A DNA stretch of 64,000 nucleotides, from positions 1 through 64,000 of the forward strand of contig NZ_JBMHHY010000023.1 in NCBI RefSeq assembly GCF_049739465.1. Direction: 5' to 3'. The position numbers and the translations under genes are program-made. The stretch comes from Embleya sp049739465 (GTDB lineage Bacteria; Actinomycetota; Actinomycetes; Streptomycetales; Streptomycetaceae). Position 1 is the first letter of the stretch. The number at the start of each line of letters is the position of its first letter. Positions 17,805 to 29,300 of the stretch are shown here, piece after piece. Under the pieces are notes generated by a model. It searched no databases. It saw nothing but the letters and a program-made list of their open reading frames with translations, and had not been told where the DNA came from.

Positions 17805-18335
17805 TCAGAGGTCCGTGGCGAGCCGGGCGTGCAGGTGGACGTCGGTGAAGTCCTCGTCGAAGCCGGTGACGCAGCCCCGGAGTACTCCTTCGAGTGCATA
17901 TCCGCACGCCTTCGCCACTGCGCAGGAGGCCTCGTTGGCGACCGCGTGGCGCAGTTCGACGCGATGCAGGTCGAGTGCGCCGAACGCCCATCGGGTCAGC
18001 GCGCCCACCGCGTGCCGGGCCACCCCGCGACCACGTGCGTCCTGCAGCGTCCAGTAGCCGATCTCCGCCGTGCGCCACCTCGGGGCCACGTTGCGCAGCG
18101 CCACATGGCCCCGGATCTCGCCGGTCACCGCGTCCATCACGGCGAACGAGGGCCCCTCGCCGCTCGCCCAGCGCCGCTCGCGCTCGGCCAGCCACGCCTG
18201 CGGATCCGCGTCCTCCGGCTCGGGCGGGTGGTGTGCTATCCGAGGGTCGCCGAGCGCGCGGGTGAGCACGTCGGCGTCGTGTTCGTTCCAGGGGCGGAGC
18301 TGAAAGCGGCCCGCCGCGATCTCCACAGGTTCCAT
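17805..18335 (-). CDS. GNAT family N-acetyltransferase
   Basis: A 176-residue RimJ/RimL-like GNAT protein. It opens with the typical FQLRPWNEHDADVLTRAL. The acetyl-CoA binding loop is at about residues 105-120 (DARGRGVARHAVGALTRWAF), and VELRHAVANEASCAVAKACGYALEGVLRG follows, the usual late motif of this subgroup. Substrate is unknown; relatives acetylate ribosomal protein N-termini or small amines. ATG 18335 is chosen, with GTG 18344 as the alternative; neither has a strong ribosome site. The gene is 28 bases upstream of the YcaQ-like gene on the same strand and divergent from secA. Confidence 0.85.
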   Translation of the reverse strand: MEPVEIAAGRFQLRPWNEHDADVLTRALGDPRIAHHPPEPEDADPQAWLAERERRWASGEGPSFAVMDAVTGEIRGHVALRNVAPRWRTAEIGYWTLQDARGRGVARHAVGALTRWAFGALDLHRVELRHAVANEASCAVAKACGYALEGVLRGCVTGFDEDFTDVHLHARLATDL

Positions 18336-18474
18336 GCCCGTCACTGTGCCGGCCCGCGAGGCTCGATCCCGGCTTGCCTCCTCGCATACGATGGCCGTAT
18401 CGGCGGGACGGGCCCCGCCGTGCCGTCACGTCCGAAAGGCGGGCGGGCGCCGTCGGGCAAGGAGCTCATCCAGC

Positions 18475-21243
<2,769 letters not shown>

Positions 21244-21267
21244 GCGGCGTTCGCGGCGGTGGCGCGG

Positions 21268-21660
21268 GTCGGTCCTGGCCGGCCGGCGGCCCGCTGGTCC
21301 TCAAGCGCCGGACGGGCTGGGGGTTTGCGGACCTTTGGTTGAGGGCTGCGGATGGCTCGTTGGTCGAGGGCTGTGGACGGCCCGGTCGGCGGGCGTTGTG
21401 GCTTGACGTGTGGTGGTGTGCGGGGCCCGGATCGGTGGTTTCGGTCCGGGCCCCGCTGCGGTTTGGGTGGGTCGGTCTTGGCCGGCCTGCGGCCTGCTTG
21501 TCCTCAAGCGCCGGACGGGCCGGGGGGATTGCGGGCCTTTGGCCGAGGGCTGCGGATGACTTGGTTGGTGGGTTGGCCGGCCCGCAGCCTGCATTGTCCT
21601 CAAGCGCCGGACGGGCTGGATTTTTGCGGACCTCGGCCGAGGGGCTGCGGGGCGTCTGTC
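21268..21660. repeat. Three ~100-bp repeats sharing the short GC-rich core
   Basis: Three imperfect copies of a ~100-bp unit lie behind secA, each centred on TCCTCAAGCGCCGGACGGGC (cores at about 21297, 21499 and 21596). Each is preceded by GGTCGGTCCTGGCCGGCC-like sequence and followed by GCGGACCT-TTGG-GAGGGCTGCGG. The core differs from the 16.2-kb cluster mainly by CCGGACGG instead of CCGGCCGG, so both are one family. No credible gene exists between 21244 and 21716, although GC-driven frames are open on the plus strand. Confidence 0.86.
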
Positions 21661-21716
21661 CGTGGGCCCACCGGCTGGGGTGCGTTGGTTGCGGTCCGGG
21701 TCTCTTTTGTTTGGGG

Positions 21717-22271
21717 TCAGGCTCGGTTGTCGTGTTCCAGGGCGGTGCACAGCCACGTGTTGGTCGGGTGGCGGGTTGGGGCGTCTCGTTCCAGGCGGAA
21801 GGCGACCGTCAGGATCCAGTTCTGGGCGTGTAGGCGGGCGTAGGCCTCGGCTACGCCGTCGGCCGGGGCGTGGGCGCCGCAGGATTCGACGCGTAGTCGG
21901 CCGATTTTGCGCGCGGCCAGCCGGCGGACCAGGTGTTGGGTGGTGGTGTAGACCGCTGCCGAGGCGTGTGGGCGCAGTTGGCTGATCGCGCGTAGGCCGG
22001 AGGCGATCTCGGCCAGGGCGTGGGCCAGGCGGCGGGCGCGCAGGCGGCCCTCGGCGGGGTCCGGGTCGGCCGGGGTGTGGATCAGGCGCAGGGCGGGCCG
22101 GAGCGCGGGCTCGGGAGCGGGGCCGGCCAGGGCGAGCGTGCCGTGCACGAGTGGGCGGCGGTGGGCCCACGGGCGTAGTGGGACCACCTCGGCCGTGGGC
22201 GGGTCGAAGGGGGTCTCGGCGGCGGGCGCGGGTACCACGTACAGGTGCGGTGGCGTGTTCTTGTGGACCAT
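21717..22271 (-). CDS. Rv3235 family protein
   Basis: A 184-residue protein of the actinobacterial Rv3235/DUF6459 type. The N-terminal third is Pro/Ala-rich and variable. The conserved part (about residues 80-180) includes LAHALAEIASGLRAISQLRPHAS, RRLAARKIGRLRV and VAEAYARLHAQNWILTVAFRLER. Function is unknown. Its position next to secA is conserved in Mycobacterium and Streptomyces, so a link to protein export has been considered plausible but is unproven. ATG 22271 has GGGGAGGA upstream. It is convergent with secA across the repeat region. Confidence 0.82.
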   Translation of the reverse strand: MVHKNTPPHLYVVPAPAAETPFDPPTAEVVPLRPWAHRRPLVHGTLALAGPAPEPALRPALRLIHTPADPDPAEGRLRARRLAHALAEIASGLRAISQLRPHASAAVYTTTQHLVRRLAARKIGRLRVESCGAHAPADGVAEAYARLHAQNWILTVAFRLERDAPTRHPTNTWLCTALEHDNRA

Positions 22272-22576
22272 GGGTCCTCCCCGAAAAGGTGAAAAAAGGC
22301 AGGCGTCGGTGTGCGCGCACGTCGTCCCGCTCGTTCCCCCGACCGGGTCGTGTGCAGGGACTTCCTAGCCGGCCGGGAGCTTTCGGTCAACCATTCGTCT
22401 GGGCACTCGTGGTGACCATCCGTGGCCGGTGTTTCCGGGGTGGCGCCGGGTTCGATCGCCCTAAGTGATTACGCTGACGCGCGTCGACTCACGCACTGTG
22501 GCGGTGGGTCGGCCGTTGCCCCGGTCGCCTTCGAACCCGAAGGGATGCCGGGATTTCACCCGATTGGAGTCGCCCG
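22272..22576. other. Divergent intergenic region
   Basis: This 305-base spacer separates the leftward Rv3235-like gene from the rightward DUF6912 gene and should hold both promoters. I see no ORF with support. A TACGCT hexamer near 22465-22475 could be a -10 for the rightward gene, but no convincing -35 accompanies it. Confidence 0.4.
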
Positions 22577-23044
22577 ATGCGCGTGTTCATCCCTACGACG
22601 CCCGCCGGCCTGGCCGCGGTGCACGCCGCCGGCGGGCTCGAGTCGGCGCCGCTGCCGGCGTACGCGGTCACCGAGGCGTTTCGCGCGTGGTACGGGAGCG
22701 AGGACGAGGAGGAGTTGGAGTATGGGGCGCTGACCCGGGCGGCCGAGGCTTCGTTGCGGTTGCTGGCCGCGGATGGGCCGGGGGCTCGGCGGCGGCGGGT
22801 GGTGCTTGCGGCGGATGTGCCGGATGGGCTGGTGCGTGCCGTACCGGAGGAGGGGCCGGGGGCGGTGGTGGTGGCGGCCACCGTGCCGCGCAAGCGGATC
22901 GCGGCGGTGCACATGGATACCGCGGCGGCCGAGGGCACGATCGGCGACGCGCTCGCCGGTGGGCTTACCGACGAGCTGATCGAGGCGACCGAGGAGCACG
23001 AGTTGTTGTGGTTCGCGACACAGGAGCTGGCCGACCTGCTGTGA
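22577..23044 (+). CDS. DUF6912 family protein
   Basis: A 155-residue acidic protein that begins MRVFIPTT, the invariant opening of this actinobacterial family. Conserved later segments are RRRVVLAADVP and DTAAAEGTIGDAL, ending in ATEEHELLWFATQELADLL. No catalytic motif or membrane helix is visible and its function is unknown. ATG 22577 has GGAG 7 bases upstream. The HAD hydrolase follows 26 bases downstream on the same strand, so the two may be co-transcribed, as in related genomes. Confidence 0.8.
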   Translation: MRVFIPTTPAGLAAVHAAGGLESAPLPAYAVTEAFRAWYGSEDEEELEYGALTRAAEASLRLLAADGPGARRRRVVLAADVPDGLVRAVPEEGPGAVVVAATVPRKRIAAVHMDTAAAEGTIGDALAGGLTDELIEATEEHELLWFATQELADLL

Positions 23045-23070
23045 GGGCGCCCACGGCACAATGAAGGTCC

Positions 23071-23730
23071 ATGGAGAGTCGAACCCCGCACCTGGTCTGG
23101 GACTGGAACAGCACGCTGTTCCACGACCTGGACGCGATCATCGCGGCCACCAACGCCTCGTTCGCCCTGCTCGGATTCCCGCCGATGACGCTGGAGCGCT
23201 ATCGCGAGCTCTATTGCGTGCCGGTGCCGAGGTTCTACGAGAAGGTCACCGGTCGGGTGCCCGATCCGGGCGAGTGGGCGCTGTTGGACGGGGCCTTCCA
23301 GGAGGTCTACGCCGCGCATAGTGTGCGCTGCGAACTGGCGGGTGGCGCCGATGAGTTGCTGCGCGGCTGGCAGCGCGACGGCGGCACCCAGTCGTTGCTC
23401 TCGCTGACCGCGCACGAGGCGTTGATGCCGTTCGTGCGGCGGTTCGGGATCGAGGAGCGGTTCGTCCGGGTGGACGGGCGGGTGGGTCCGCCGGGTGGTG
23501 GCAAGGCCGAGCACCTGGTGCGGCATCTGGCCGCGTTGGGCCGGGAGCCCGCCGACGTGGTGCTGATCGGCGACGCGGCGGACGACGCGGCGGCGGCGCG
23601 GCACGTGGGGGCGCGGGCGGTGTTGTACTCGGGCGGTTCGCATGCCCGGGCCAGTCTGGAGGGGGCCGGCGTGCCGGTGGTGGACTCGCTCGCGGACGCG
23701 GTGGCGCTCGCGCGTGGCCGGGCGGCCTGA
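23071..23730 (+). CDS. HAD superfamily hydrolase
   Basis: A 219-residue HAD phosphatase-like protein. Motif I is VWDWNSTLFHD: nucleophile Asp11 is present but the usual general acid Asp at +2 is replaced by Asn13. This W-D-W-N variant is shared with a known actinobacterial subgroup. Motif II is SLTAH (Thr), motif III Lys lies in GGGKAEHLV, and motif IV is IGDAADDAAAARHVGARAV. A cap domain occupies about residues 20-95. It probably acts on small phosphorylated metabolites; the Asn13 change may lower phosphatase activity. ATG 23071 has GAAGG 5 bases upstream. Confidence 0.85.
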   Translation: MESRTPHLVWDWNSTLFHDLDAIIAATNASFALLGFPPMTLERYRELYCVPVPRFYEKVTGRVPDPGEWALLDGAFQEVYAAHSVRCELAGGADELLRGWQRDGGTQSLLSLTAHEALMPFVRRFGIEERFVRVDGRVGPPGGGKAEHLVRHLAALGREPADVVLIGDAADDAAAARHVGARAVLYSGGSHARASLEGAGVPVVDSLADAVALARGRAA

Positions 23731-23778
23731 CCGTCGGGGTTTCGCATCGATTGTCCGGTTCGTGGGCACTGCGCATCC

Positions 23779-25407
23779 ATGGATGCTGTCACCCGGGTGC
23801 CCCGGCCGAGCAATGAACCCGTCCACGGCTACGCGCCGGGCTCGCCCGAGCGGGCCCGCCTGATCGCGCGGCTCGCCGAGTTGTCCGCCGCGCCGGTGGA
23901 TCTGCCGCACGTGATCGGCGGTGAGCAGCGGATGGGCGCGGGCAAGCGGGTGCAGCTCGTCCAGCCGCATCGGCGCGCGGCCGAACTCGGCACGCTGGCC
24001 AACGCGACGCACCAGGACGCGCGCGCGGCGCTGACCGCGGCGAAGGAGGCCGCGCCGGACTGGCGGGCGCTCGACTTCGACGACCGGGCCGCGATCCTGC
24101 TCAGGGCCGCCGATCTGCTCGCCGGGCCGTGGCGCGAGACGGTCGCCGCCGCGACCATGCTCGGTCAGGGCAAGACCGTGCAGCAGGCGGAGATCGACGC
24201 GCCGTGCGAACTGGTCGACTTCTGGCGGTTCAACGTGCACTTCGCCCGGCGGATCCTGGCCGAGCAGCCGATCAACTCACCCGGGGTGTGGAACCGGTTG
24301 GACCATCGGCCGCTCGAGGGCTTCGTGTACGCGGTGACCCCGTTCAACTTCACCGCCATCGCGGGCAATCTGCCCACCGCGCCGGCGCTGATGGGCAACG
24401 TGGTGGTGTGGAAGCCCGCGCCGACCCAGGCGTTCGCCGCACAGCAGTTGATCCGCCTCCTGGCGGCGGCCGGGTTGCCGCCGGGGGTGATCAACGTGCT
24501 GCACGGGGACGGGATCGCGGTCTCCGATGTGGCGCTGGCCGATCCGGACTTCGCCGGGCTGCACTTCACCGGGTCGACCGCGACGTTCAAGCATCTGTGG
24601 CGCTCGATCGGCGCCAACCTGGACACCTACCGCGGCTATCCGCGGATCGTCGGCGAGACCGGCGGCAAGGACTTCGTGGTGGCCCACCCCAGTGCCGATC
24701 ACGACGTGCTGCGCACCGCGTTGGTGCGTGGCGCGTTCGAGTACCAGGGGCAGAAGTGCTCGGCCGCCTCGCGTGCGTACATTCCGCGCTCGATCTGGGA
24801 GAGCGAGTTCCGCGAGGCGTTCCTGGCCGAGGTGGACGGGCTGTCGATGGGCGATGTGACGGATCTGCGGCACTTCATGGGGGCGGTGATCGACGAGCGC
24901 GCGTTCGCCAAGCTCAAGGCGGCGATCGATCGGGCGCACGTGGACGACGGGTTGCGGGTGTTGGCGGGCGGGACGTACGACGACTCGGTGGGCTGGTTCG
25001 TCCGGCCGACCGTGGTGCTCGCCGAGGATCCGTGGGACGAGGTGTTCACCACCGAGTACTTCGGGCCGTTCCTGGGCGTGCACGTCTACGAGGACGGCGA
25101 CTGGGACGCGATGTTGCGGCAGATGGAGTCGGCCGCGCCCTACGCGCTGACCGGCTCGGTGATCGCGCGCGATCGGCGCGCGCTGGCCCACACGTCGGGC
25201 TTCCTGCGGTTCGCGGCCGGCAACTTCTACCTCAACGACAAGCCCACCGGCGCGGTGGTGGGGCAGCAGCCGTTCGGCGGCGCGCGGGCGTCCGGCACCA
25301 ACGACAAGGCCGGCGCGATGCAGAACCTGATGCGCTGGACCAGCACCCGCACGATCAAGGAGACGTTCGACCCGCCGACCGACTACCGCTACCCGCACAT
25401 GGGCTGA
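23779..25407 (+). CDS. pruA: L-glutamate gamma-semialdehyde dehydrogenase (PruA)
   Basis: A 542-residue aldehyde dehydrogenase, the second step of proline catabolism: it oxidises P5C/glutamate semialdehyde to glutamate with NAD+. Diagnostic features are FVYAVTPFNFTAIAGNLPTAPAL (NAD site), the general-base Glu293 in VGETGGKD, catalytic Cys327 in GQKCSAASRAY, and the C-terminal PFGGARASGTNDKAG segment. The start MDAVTxVPxP matches Streptomyces PruA although no ribosome site is evident at ATG 23779. Proline dehydrogenase is not adjacent in this window. It converges with the DJ-1/PfpI gene at 16 bases. Confidence 0.95.
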   Translation: MDAVTRVPRPSNEPVHGYAPGSPERARLIARLAELSAAPVDLPHVIGGEQRMGAGKRVQLVQPHRRAAELGTLANATHQDARAALTAAKEAAPDWRALDFDDRAAILLRAADLLAGPWRETVAAATMLGQGKTVQQAEIDAPCELVDFWRFNVHFARRILAEQPINSPGVWNRLDHRPLEGFVYAVTPFNFTAIAGNLPTAPALMGNVVVWKPAPTQAFAAQQLIRLLAAAGLPPGVINVLHGDGIAVSDVALADPDFAGLHFTGSTATFKHLWRSIGANLDTYRGYPRIVGETGGKDFVVAHPSADHDVLRTALVRGAFEYQGQKCSAASRAYIPRSIWESEFREAFLAEVDGLSMGDVTDLRHFMGAVIDERAFAKLKAAIDRAHVDDGLRVLAGGTYDDSVGWFVRPTVVLAEDPWDEVFTTEYFGPFLGVHVYEDGDWDAMLRQMESAAPYALTGSVIARDRRALAHTSGFLRFAAGNFYLNDKPTGAVVGQQPFGGARASGTNDKAGAMQNLMRWTSTRTIKETFDPPTDYRYPHMG

Positions 25408-25423
25408 ACCCCGCGTCGCGTGC

Positions 25424-25987
25424 TCAGGCCGGCGCCTTGGCCCGCAACACCTGGACGAACTCGCGCATCCAGGCCGGGTGGTCCACCCAGCTGCGGGCGG
25501 ACACCAGGGTGCCGTCGACGACCGCCTCGCCGTCCACCCAGATGCCGCCCGCCGCCCGGATGTCCGGCGCGATCGCCGGATAGGCGGCGGTGCGGCGCCC
25601 GGTCAGCACCCCGGCCGCGGCCGACACCAGCGGGCCGTGACAGATCTGCGCGACCGGTTTGTCCGCCGTGAAGAAGTGCTGCACGATCCGCTGTACGACC
25701 GGGTTGTTGCGCAGGTATTCCGGCGCCCGTCCGCCCGGCAGCACCAGTGCCACGTAGTTCTCCGGCCGCACCTCCACGAACGCGAAGTCGGCCGGCCACG
25801 TATAGCCGGGCTTCTCGGTGAAGGTGTCGAAGCCGTCGACGAAGTCGTGCACGACGAAACTCAGCTTCTTTCGCGAGGGACCGGCCACGTGCACCTCGTA
25901 GCCCTCCTCGCGCAGGCGCTGGTACGGATACAGCACCTCCAGCGACTCCGCCGCGTCCCCGGTGATCAGCAGCACCTTCCTGGCCAT
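25424..25987 (-). CDS. DJ-1/PfpI family protein
   Basis: A 187-residue class I glutamine-amidotransferase-like fold. It starts MARKVLLITGDAAESLEVLYPY; the elbow carries nucleophile-like Cys116 followed by His117 (AQICHGP), and ALVLPGGRAPEYLRNNP supplies the conserved Glu90. These are features of DJ-1/PfpI/YhbO proteins, described as glyoxalases, deglycases or chaperones, so the substrate cannot be fixed from sequence. ATG 25987 has GGGGAG upstream. A longer frame to 26044 adds an unconserved Arg-rich extension. It is divergent from the glutamate dehydrogenase gene. Confidence 0.86.
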   Translation of the reverse strand: MARKVLLITGDAAESLEVLYPYQRLREEGYEVHVAGPSRKKLSFVVHDFVDGFDTFTEKPGYTWPADFAFVEVRPENYVALVLPGGRAPEYLRNNPVVQRIVQHFFTADKPVAQICHGPLVSAAAGVLTGRRTAAYPAIAPDIRAAGGIWVDGEAVVDGTLVSARSWVDHPAWMREFVQVLRAKAPA

Positions 25988-26345
25988 GACGATCGTCTCC
26001 CCACCTCGTTCGTCCCGCCGTGCGCGGCGTCCTCGCACCCGCATCCACGGTGCCCCGAGGGTCGCCTTCGGGGCAATGGGTACGAGGTGTCCGGACCGAC
26101 CCGGAAATTACTTACCCGGTGATCCGAGATCCCCTCTCGGCGGCCCGGGGGCACGCGAGTAGCCTGACGATGCGGCGACGCCGTGCGGCTCGCGGGCCGG
26201 GACGACGGAGTCCCGGAACCACCACTTGCCCGGGGACGTCGCCTGCAACGGGTACCCGCCGTCGGCGGGTACCGGCAGTACACGGCCGGGCACGCCCGGG
26301 GACGGCAATGGTCACGCAACGGCGCGCGACAGGAGCGGCAGCATC
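25988..26345. other. Divergent promoter region, DJ-1 gene and NAD-GDH gene
   Basis: This 358-base spacer contains no supported ORF. A frame from 26226 continues into the dehydrogenase but lacks homology before residue 1 of the annotated start. It holds the palindrome at 26251-26273 and several CGGGACGACGGAGTCCCG-like imperfect inverted repeats (26198-26217). Confidence 0.45.
26251..26273. promoter_or_regulatory. Perfect palindrome upstream of NAD-GDH
   Basis: GGTACCCGCC (26251-26260), a 3-base spacer GTC, and its exact complement at 26264-26273 form a 23-base inverted repeat about 73 bases before the dehydrogenase start. There is no T-run, so an operator or leader hairpin is more likely than a terminator. 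Confidence 0.55.
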
Positions 26346-29300
26346 ATGCAGAGCAAGCTGGACGAGGCGAAGGCGGAGCTTCTCGCCCGAGCGGCGGAAG
26401 CGGCACGAGCGGCATCGTCACAGCACGGAGGCGGCGGGCCCGAGGGCCCGAACCGGGTGGACCTCGACGTCCTCCTGTCCCGCTATTACCGGCACACCGC
26501 ACCCGACGACCTGATCGATCGTGATCCGGTCGACGTGTACGGCGCGGCGATCTCGCACTGTCGACTCGCGGCGGAGCGCCCCCAGGGCACCGCGCGGGTC
26601 CGGGCCTACACGCCCACGGTGGAGGAGAACGGCTGGGCGTCGGGGCACACCGTGGTCGAGGTGGTCACCGACGACATGCCCTTCCTGGTGGACTCGGTCA
26701 CCAACGAGCTCTCCCGCCAGGAACGCAGCATCCACGTGGTGATCCACCCACAGCTGATCGTTCGGCGCACCATCGCCGGCGAGCTGCTGGAGATCGTGGA
26801 CACCACCGACGCGCACGGGGTGCCCGAGGACGCGGTCATCGAGTCCTGGATGCACATCGAGATCGACCGCGAGAGCGACCGCGAGGACCTGCGCGCGGTG
26901 GAGAGCGGGCTGCAGCGGATCATCCGCGACGTGCGCGAGGTGGTCGAGGACTGGACCAAGATGCGCGACACGTCGTTGCGCCTGGCCGACGAACTCGCCA
27001 ACGACCCGCCGGCCACGCTGCCGGAGGAGGAGATCGGCGAGGCGTGGGAGCTGCTGCGCTGGCTCTCCGAGGACCACTTCACCTTCCTCGGCTACCGCGA
27101 GTACGACCTGGTCACCGAGGACGACGAGGACGTGCTGCGCGCGGTGCCCGGCACCGGGCTCGGCATCCTGCGCGCCGACCAGGACCTGTCCGCGTCCTTC
27201 AGCCGGCTCTCCTCCCGGGCCCGCGCCAAGGCCCGGGAAAAACAGCTGCTGATCCTGACCAAGGCCAACTCGCGGGCGACCGTGCACCGTTCGGCCTACC
27301 TGGACTACATCGGCGTCAAGAAGTTCGACGCGGCCGGCAACGTGGTCGGCGAGCGCCGCTTCCTGGGGCTGTTCAGCTCCGCCGCCTACACGGACAGCGT
27401 GCAGCGGATCCCCGTGGTGCGCCGCAAGGTGCACGCGGTGCTCGACCAGGCCGGATTCCCGCCGGTCAGCCACGACGGCCGGGACCTGCTCCAGATCCTG
27501 GAGACCTACCCGCGCGACGACCTGTTCCAGATCGCCGTGGACGAGCTGCACGACATCGTGATCAGCGTGCTCTACCTGCAGGAGCGCCGCCGGCTGCGGC
27601 TGTTCCTGCGCAAGGACGAGTACGGCCGGTTCTACTCGGCCCTGGTCTACCTGCCGCGCGACCGCTACACCACCGAGGTCCGGCTCAAGATGCAGGAGAT
27701 CCTGCTCGCCGAGCTGACCGGCTCGGTGGTCGACTACACCGCGCGCAACACCGAGTCCGTGCTGGCCCGCCTGCACTTCACCGTGCGCGTGCCCACCGGC
27801 GCCGAACTGGGCGACCCGGACGTGGACTACATCGAACGACTGCTGTCGGAAGCCACCCGCTCGTGGATCGACGACTTCGGCGAGGCCCTCGTCGCCGAAT
27901 GCGGCGAGGAGAGCGCGGCCGAGTTGTCCCGCCGCTACGCGCACGCGTTCAGCGAGGGCTACAAGTCCGACTTCCCGCCCCGGACCGCGGTCGCCGACCT
28001 CAAGCGGGTCGAGGAGTTGACCCCCGAGGCGGACTTCAAGCTGCACCTGTACGAACCGATAGGAGCACTGCCGGGCGAGCGGCGCTTCAAGATCTACCGC
28101 AGCGGCGGCCACGTCTCGCTGTCCGAGGTGTTGCCGATCCTGCAGCGGATGGGCCTGGAGGTCGTCGACGAGCGGCCCTACGAGCTGCGCCGCGCCGACG
28201 GCAGCGTGGCCTGGGTCTACGACTTCGGGCTGCGCTACGACGCGGCGACGGTGTACGGACAGCCCGAGGACGTCAAGGAGCTGTTCCAGGACGCGTTCTC
28301 GGCGACCTGGACCGGGCGCGCGGAGAACGACGGGTTCAACGCGCTGGTCTTCCGGGCCGGGCTCACCTGGCGGCAGGCGATGGTGCTGCGCGCCTACGCG
28401 AAGTACCTGCGCCAGGCCGGCGTCACCTTCGGGCAGGAGTACATCGAAGGTGTCCTGGTCTCCAACCCGCACACCACCCGGCTGCTGGTCAACCTGTTCG
28501 AGGCCCGCTTCTCGCCCGGCCACCAGCAGGCCGGCACCGAGCTGGTGGACGGCATCGTCGAGGCCATCGAGGGCGCCCTGGATCAGGTGGCCAGTCTGGA
28601 CGAGGACCGCATCCTGCGGTCGTTCCTGGCGATGGTCAAGGCGACCTTGCGGACCAACTTCTTCCAGCACCGCGACGACGGCGACGCGCACGACTACCTC
28701 TCGCTCAAGTTCGACCCGCAGGCGATCCCGGACCTGCCCGCGCCCCGGCCGCGGTTCGAGATCTTCGTCTACTCGCCCCGGGTCGAGGGTGTGCATCTGC
28801 GCTTCGGCGCGGTCGCGCGCGGCGGGCTGCGCTGGTCGGATCGGCGCGAGGACTTCCGTACCGAGATCCTGGGCCTGGTCAAGGCGCAGATGGTGAAGAA
28901 CACGGTGATCGTGCCGGTCGGCGCGAAGGGCGGCTTCGTCTGCAAGCAGCTGCCCGACCCCGCGGACCGCGAGGCCTGGCTGGCCGAGGGCATCGCCTGC
29001 TACCGCACCTTCATCGGCGCGCTCCTGGACATCACCGACAACCTCGTCGACGGCGCCGTGGTGCCGCCGGCGGACGTGGTGCGCCACGACGGCGACGACA
29101 CCTACCTGGTGGTGGCCGCCGACAAGGGCACCGCGACGTTCTCCGACATCGCCAACGAGGTGGCCCAGTCCTACGGCTTCTGGCTCGGCGACGCGTTCGC
29201 CTCCGGCGGCTCGGCGGGCTACGACCACAAGGGCATGGGCATCACCGCGCGCGGCGCGTGGGAGTCGGTCAAGCGGCACTTCCGCGAACTGGGCCACGAC

